7,433 nt of DNA. It comes from an uncultured Bordetella sp. (lineage in GTDB: Bacteria > Pseudomonadota > Gammaproteobacteria > Burkholderiales > Burkholderiaceae_B). The stretch lies in contig CALGFL010000401.1 in the NCBI GenBank assembly GCA_937881145.1, positions 1 to 7,433 on the forward strand. The letters are read 5' to 3'. Below the pieces are notes generated by a model. It did no database searches. It saw only the letters and a list, made by a program, of their open reading frames with translations, and was not told the DNA's origin. A program made the position numbers and the translations under genes. The stretch's first letter is position 1. Every line of letters starts with the position of its first letter. Of the stretch, positions 5,784 through 7,433 are shown one piece after another.

Positions 5784-6092
5784 ATGAATTGTCGAATCAA
5801 GTGTGCAAGTAAAGCGCTGCTCGTGGTGGTCGCCATCGGCGTGCTCGGGTGGGTAGTCATGGTCCTGTGGAACTGGGTGATCCCCACCCTGTTCGCCGGC
5901 GCCCATGCGATCGACTTCACGCATGCGCTGGGTTTGCTGGTGCTGAGCCGCATCCTGTTCGGCGGTTTCCGCGGCCACGGCGGCTGGCACGGACGGCGCC
6001 ACTGGCACAAATGGCAAGCGATGACGCCCGAAGAACGGGAGCATTTCAAGACGGTATGGCGAGCGGGCCACGACAGGCGCACGGAAGATTGA
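5784..6092 (+). CDS. Small two-helix membrane protein paired with the sigma factor
   Basis: This is a 102-residue protein I cannot name. The first hydrophobic segment (about 10-38, ALLVVVAIGVLGWVVMVLW with NWVIPTLF) carries a conserved-looking WNWVIPTLF end. A second (about 46-61, HALGLLVLSRILFGGF) follows. A Gly/His/Trp-rich basic stretch (GHGGWHGRRHWHKW, 64-77) and a soluble tail MTPEEREHFKTVWRAGHDRR come next. Two helices and a charged tail suggest a hairpin in the inner membrane with both ends in the cytoplasm. AAGGAG (5771-5776) gives a strong ribosome-binding site seven bases before the ATG, and the sigma-factor stop overlaps it by one base, so the two are translated from one message. 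It may hold or release the sigma factor at the membrane, but no known anti-sigma domain is visible. The His/Trp cluster could bind a metal; that is a guess. Confidence 0.85.
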   Translation: MNCRIKCASKALLVVVAIGVLGWVVMVLWNWVIPTLFAGAHAIDFTHALGLLVLSRILFGGFRGHGGWHGRRHWHKWQAMTPEEREHFKTVWRAGHDRRTED

Positions 6093-6100
6093 ACGTGCGC

Positions 6101-6125
6101 GGGATCCGCTATCCCCAATTTTCTT
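6101..6125 (+). terminator. Weak intrinsic terminator candidate after the sigma/membrane-protein operon
   Basis: GGGAT (6101-6105) and ATCCC (6111-6115) form a five-base-pair stem around CCGCT. It is followed by CAATTTTCTT, a short T-rich tail. It stands eight bases after the stop of the membrane-protein gene, the right place for a terminator, but the stem is short. Confidence 0.35.
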
Positions 6126-6166
6126 CGGAACCGATCAGCATCCTGGCTGTATCGCAGTGAGGCACC
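6116..6166. repeat. Diverged repeat, copy 1
   Basis: Aligned without gaps to 6236-6286, this 51-base segment matches at 34 positions (67%). Shared blocks include CAATT, TCGGAA, GGTCAGC-like and TGTRTCGYAG. The offset between copies is exactly 120 bases. Fourteen of the 17 differences are transitions by my hand alignment. The similarity trails on to the right for some 20 more bases if an indel is allowed. The origin is unknown. Confidence 0.5.
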
Positions 6167-6235
6167 CTGACCCGGCTGACAGGTAAAGCGTTGGATTCGA
6201 TGAACTGCTGTCACACCAGATTTAGACAATATTTT

Positions 6236-6286
6236 CAATTGCCATCGGAATTGGTCAGCGGCTTGGTTGTGTCGTAGCGGGACGTC
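6236..6286. repeat. Diverged repeat, copy 2
   Basis: This is the partner of 6116-6166, 120 bases downstream in the same orientation. It reads CAATTGCCATCGGAATTGG, then CAGCGGCTTGGTTGTGTCG. On the minus strand both copies would read as similar peptides (LRHNQAADQFRWQL here and LRYSQDADRFRRKL in copy 1), but the frame holding them runs antisense into the membrane-protein gene, so I do not call a gene. No third copy is found another 120 bases on. Confidence 0.5.
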
Positions 6287-6369
6287 AGTGCGTGCTGGTT
6301 TTGAAATGCCACGCTGCGCCGGCTTTGCCGCCAATACTCAATGGACGAACTGCAAGCTCGTATGTGCGC

Positions 6370-6510
6370 TTATGGTCCGTTGATTTCACCCTTCTTCGCT
6401 TTTTCTTTCTCTTCCTTCTGTCCGTCGTGATGAGACTTGATACCGAGGAACATGCACGTGCCTAGCGCGAGCAACTTAAACGTAATTAAGAATATGGGAA
6501 CCCACTCCAT
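6370..6510 (-). CDS. 46-residue single-helix membrane microprotein
   Basis: A minus-strand frame begins at ATG (6510-6508) behind GAGGA (6519-6515) and ends at TAA (6372-6370). The product starts with MEWVPIFLITFKLLALGTCM and continues FLGIKSHH, giving one membrane helix at about 4-24. A very charged tail rich in Lys and Glu (QKEEKEKAKK, 31-40) follows, and the protein ends in EINGP. A hydrophobic N-terminal anchor with a cytoplasmic charged tail is a typical layout for small membrane regulators or stress microproteins. It resembles small hypothetical proteins beginning MEW(I/V)P that I associate with Burkholderiales, though I cannot confirm this. The codons ATA, TTA and CTA are unusual for this GC-rich genome. 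It is divergent from the MocR-type gene. The function is unknown. Confidence 0.65.
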   Translation of the reverse strand: MEWVPIFLITFKLLALGTCMFLGIKSHHDGQKEEKEKAKKGEINGP

Positions 6511-6792
6511 GATTTCCTCAAAACGCTGCATCAGCAGCTAAGAATTTGTCCGTAAATAGACGAACGAATGGTTCGAGCCGAATTGGATGCTGCATGGGAT
6601 TCCATGACGATCCTTTCGCTTGTGGCCGTTACTGTGCCAAAACAGCCATCGAAATTACAGATTCAGATTTGCCCAATAAACAGCAGATCAGATGAACAGC
6701 ATGGGGTAATTTGCCTCGAAAACGCTTGTGAAAGTACAGTGGAGATCAATCTGCTGTCTGTGCATATCAGTTGCACGCGATGACGCCGCACC
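6511..6792. other. Lower-GC intergenic region between divergent genes
   Basis: This 282-base gap separates the microprotein from the MocR-type gene. By hand count 6541-6780 is about 45% G+C, against an obviously much higher content in the flanking genes. Small inverted repeats occur at 6561-6575 (CGAAC/GTTCG) and 6593-6606 (CATGG/CCATG). TTGTGA (6726-6731) could be a -35 element, but no good -10 follows at the right distance. A 71-codon plus-strand frame (6568-6783) lacks a ribosome-binding site and recognisable features, and I do not call it a gene. Confidence 0.5.
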
Positions 6793-7433
6793 ATGAAGCG
6801 CTACGAAGCCCTCGCACAAGAGATCGCCGAGTCCATTGCCCACGGCCGGTTGCGGCCGGGCGAGCGTGTGCCTTCGGTGCGGGAGGCGAGCCGCAGCCGG
6901 GGCGTAAGCCCGTCCACCGTCTTCGAGGCGTACTACCTGCTGGAAGCGCGCGGCCTGATCGAGGCCCGTCCACGGTCCGGCTACTTCGTCAGCCACGCGG
7001 TGAACTGGCAGCAGGAGCCGGAGAGTTCCAGGCCGGTGACCAAGGAGCGCGCCGTCGAGGTGTCCGAGCTGGTCTTCCAGGTGCTGGGTCACGCTCAGAA
7101 CCGGGCGCTTGTGCCGATGGGTTCGGCCTTCCCCAGCCCGCTGCTGTTCCCCTTGCCCAAGCTGGCGCTCGCAACGGGCAAGGCGCTGCGTCGGCTCGAC
7201 CCCTGGCGCACGGTGGAAGACCTTTCGCCCGGCAGCGCCGCACTGCGCCGCCAGATCGGTCTGCGCTATCTCGGTATGGGCTGCGGTGTGGAAACCGAGG
7301 AACTGGTGAGCACCAACGGCGCGATGGAGGCGCTGAACTTGTGCCTGGAGAGCGTCACCCAACCCGGCGACCTGGTAGGCGTTGAGTCGCCGACCTTCTA
7401 TGCCGCGCTGCAAGCGCTGGAACGCCACAGCCT
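6793..7433 (+). CDS. MocR-type regulator: GntR DNA-binding domain fused to an aminotransferase-like domain (partial)
   Basis: The first 213 codons of the gene are present before the window ends; the family is usually about 450-500 residues. A winged helix-turn-helix of the GntR family fills about 1-68, with GRLRPGERVPSVREASRSRG (18-37), VSPSTVFEAYYLLEARGLIE (38-57) and ARPRSGYFV (58-66). After a linker (about 70-105) a class I aminotransferase-like fold begins. DLSPGSAALRRQIGLRYL (143-160), STNGAMEALNLCLESV (173-188) and GVESPTFYAAL (196-206) correspond to the PLP phosphate-binding turn and the strand whose Tyr stacks on the cofactor. The PLP lysine lies beyond the window. Such proteins sense PLP or amino-group compounds and often control a divergent gene. 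The ATG at 6793 is the first start after an in-frame TGA (6781-6783). No Shine-Dalgarno is visible, so initiation may be weak or leaderless. Confidence 0.9.
   Translation, partial: MKRYEALAQEIAESIAHGRLRPGERVPSVREASRSRGVSPSTVFEAYYLLEARGLIEARPRSGYFVSHAVNWQQEPESSRPVTKERAVEVSELVFQVLGHAQNRALVPMGSAFPSPLLFPLPKLALATGKALRRLDPWRTVEDLSPGSAALRRQIGLRYLGMGCGVETEELVSTNGAMEALNLCLESVTQPGDLVGVESPTFYAALQALERHS

Noticed and set aside
4191..6071. A 626-codon open frame on the minus strand, the longest in the window
   Set aside because: It runs antisense through the RIO kinase, the sigma factor and the membrane protein, all of which have clear family motifs on the plus strand. The translation is low-complexity (many Arg, Gly, Gln and His) with no domain, as expected for a shadow frame in GC-rich DNA.
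5768..6334. Minus-strand 188-codon frame containing the repeated LR..Q.AD.FR..L peptides
   Set aside because: About half of it is antisense to the membrane-protein gene. Codon-position bias of the repeat differences is weak (8 of 17 at third positions), so the repeat is better described at DNA level.
6561..6606. GGTTCGAGCC resembles a tRNA T-arm
   Set aside because: The flanking bases do not form the five-pair T stem, and no acceptor, D or anticodon arms can be found around it.
6568..6783. A 71-codon plus-strand frame in the lower-GC gap
   Set aside because: There is no ribosome-binding site, no membrane segment or motif I recognise, and it lies in the probable control region of the MocR-type gene.

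Overview
The window is high-GC DNA with long overlapping frames. Its gene content fits a betaproteobacterium of the Burkholderiales, most likely Alcaligenaceae (Bordetella/Achromobacter-like). That placement rests on protein style and GC content only, since no rRNA or other marker is present. The left edge cuts a gene whose last 37 codons look like the C-terminus of a LysR-type regulator. It converges on a minus-strand SnoaL/NTF2-like small protein, whose stop codon sits in the loop of a strong hairpin. A plus-strand isocitrate lyase/PEP mutase superfamily enzyme diverges from it.

Positions 1599-4163 form an alkylation-repair cluster. The first gene is a three-part fusion of an Ada-type zinc/methyl-acceptor domain, an AraC-type DNA-binding domain and an AlkA-type 3-methyladenine glycosylase. 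Next, 18 bases on, comes an Ogt-type O6-alkylguanine methyltransferase, and 9 bases further a DUF1697 protein. The fusion carries a probable sensor and regulator together with base excision, and the separate Ogt supplies direct reversal, so the classical Ada protein is split and recombined here. The short leader of the fusion gene holds three consecutive inverted repeats.

Positions 4175-5090 hold a bacterial RIO-type atypical kinase starting at GTG. A perfect TATAAT box lies five bases before the ATG of a 21-codon proline-rich reading frame, whose stop overlaps the kinase start. This looks like a leaderless, translationally coupled leader peptide. Positions 5190-6092 hold a small sigma-70-family (ECF-like) sigma factor followed, behind a strong Shine-Dalgarno, by a 102-residue two-helix membrane protein, a plausible sigma/regulator pair.

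From 6093 to 6792 the character changes. There is a weak terminator candidate, two diverged copies of a repeat exactly 120 bp apart, and then a lower-GC stretch (about 46% over 6361-6780 by hand count). That stretch encodes a 46-residue single-helix membrane microprotein on the minus strand. The right edge holds the start of a MocR-type (GntR + aminotransferase-like) regulator that runs out of the window.

I see no tRNA, rRNA, CRISPR array or intact insertion sequence. The most novel-looking items are the leader peptide of the RIO kinase, the structured leader of the repair operon, the sigma/membrane-protein pair, and the repeat plus microprotein region.
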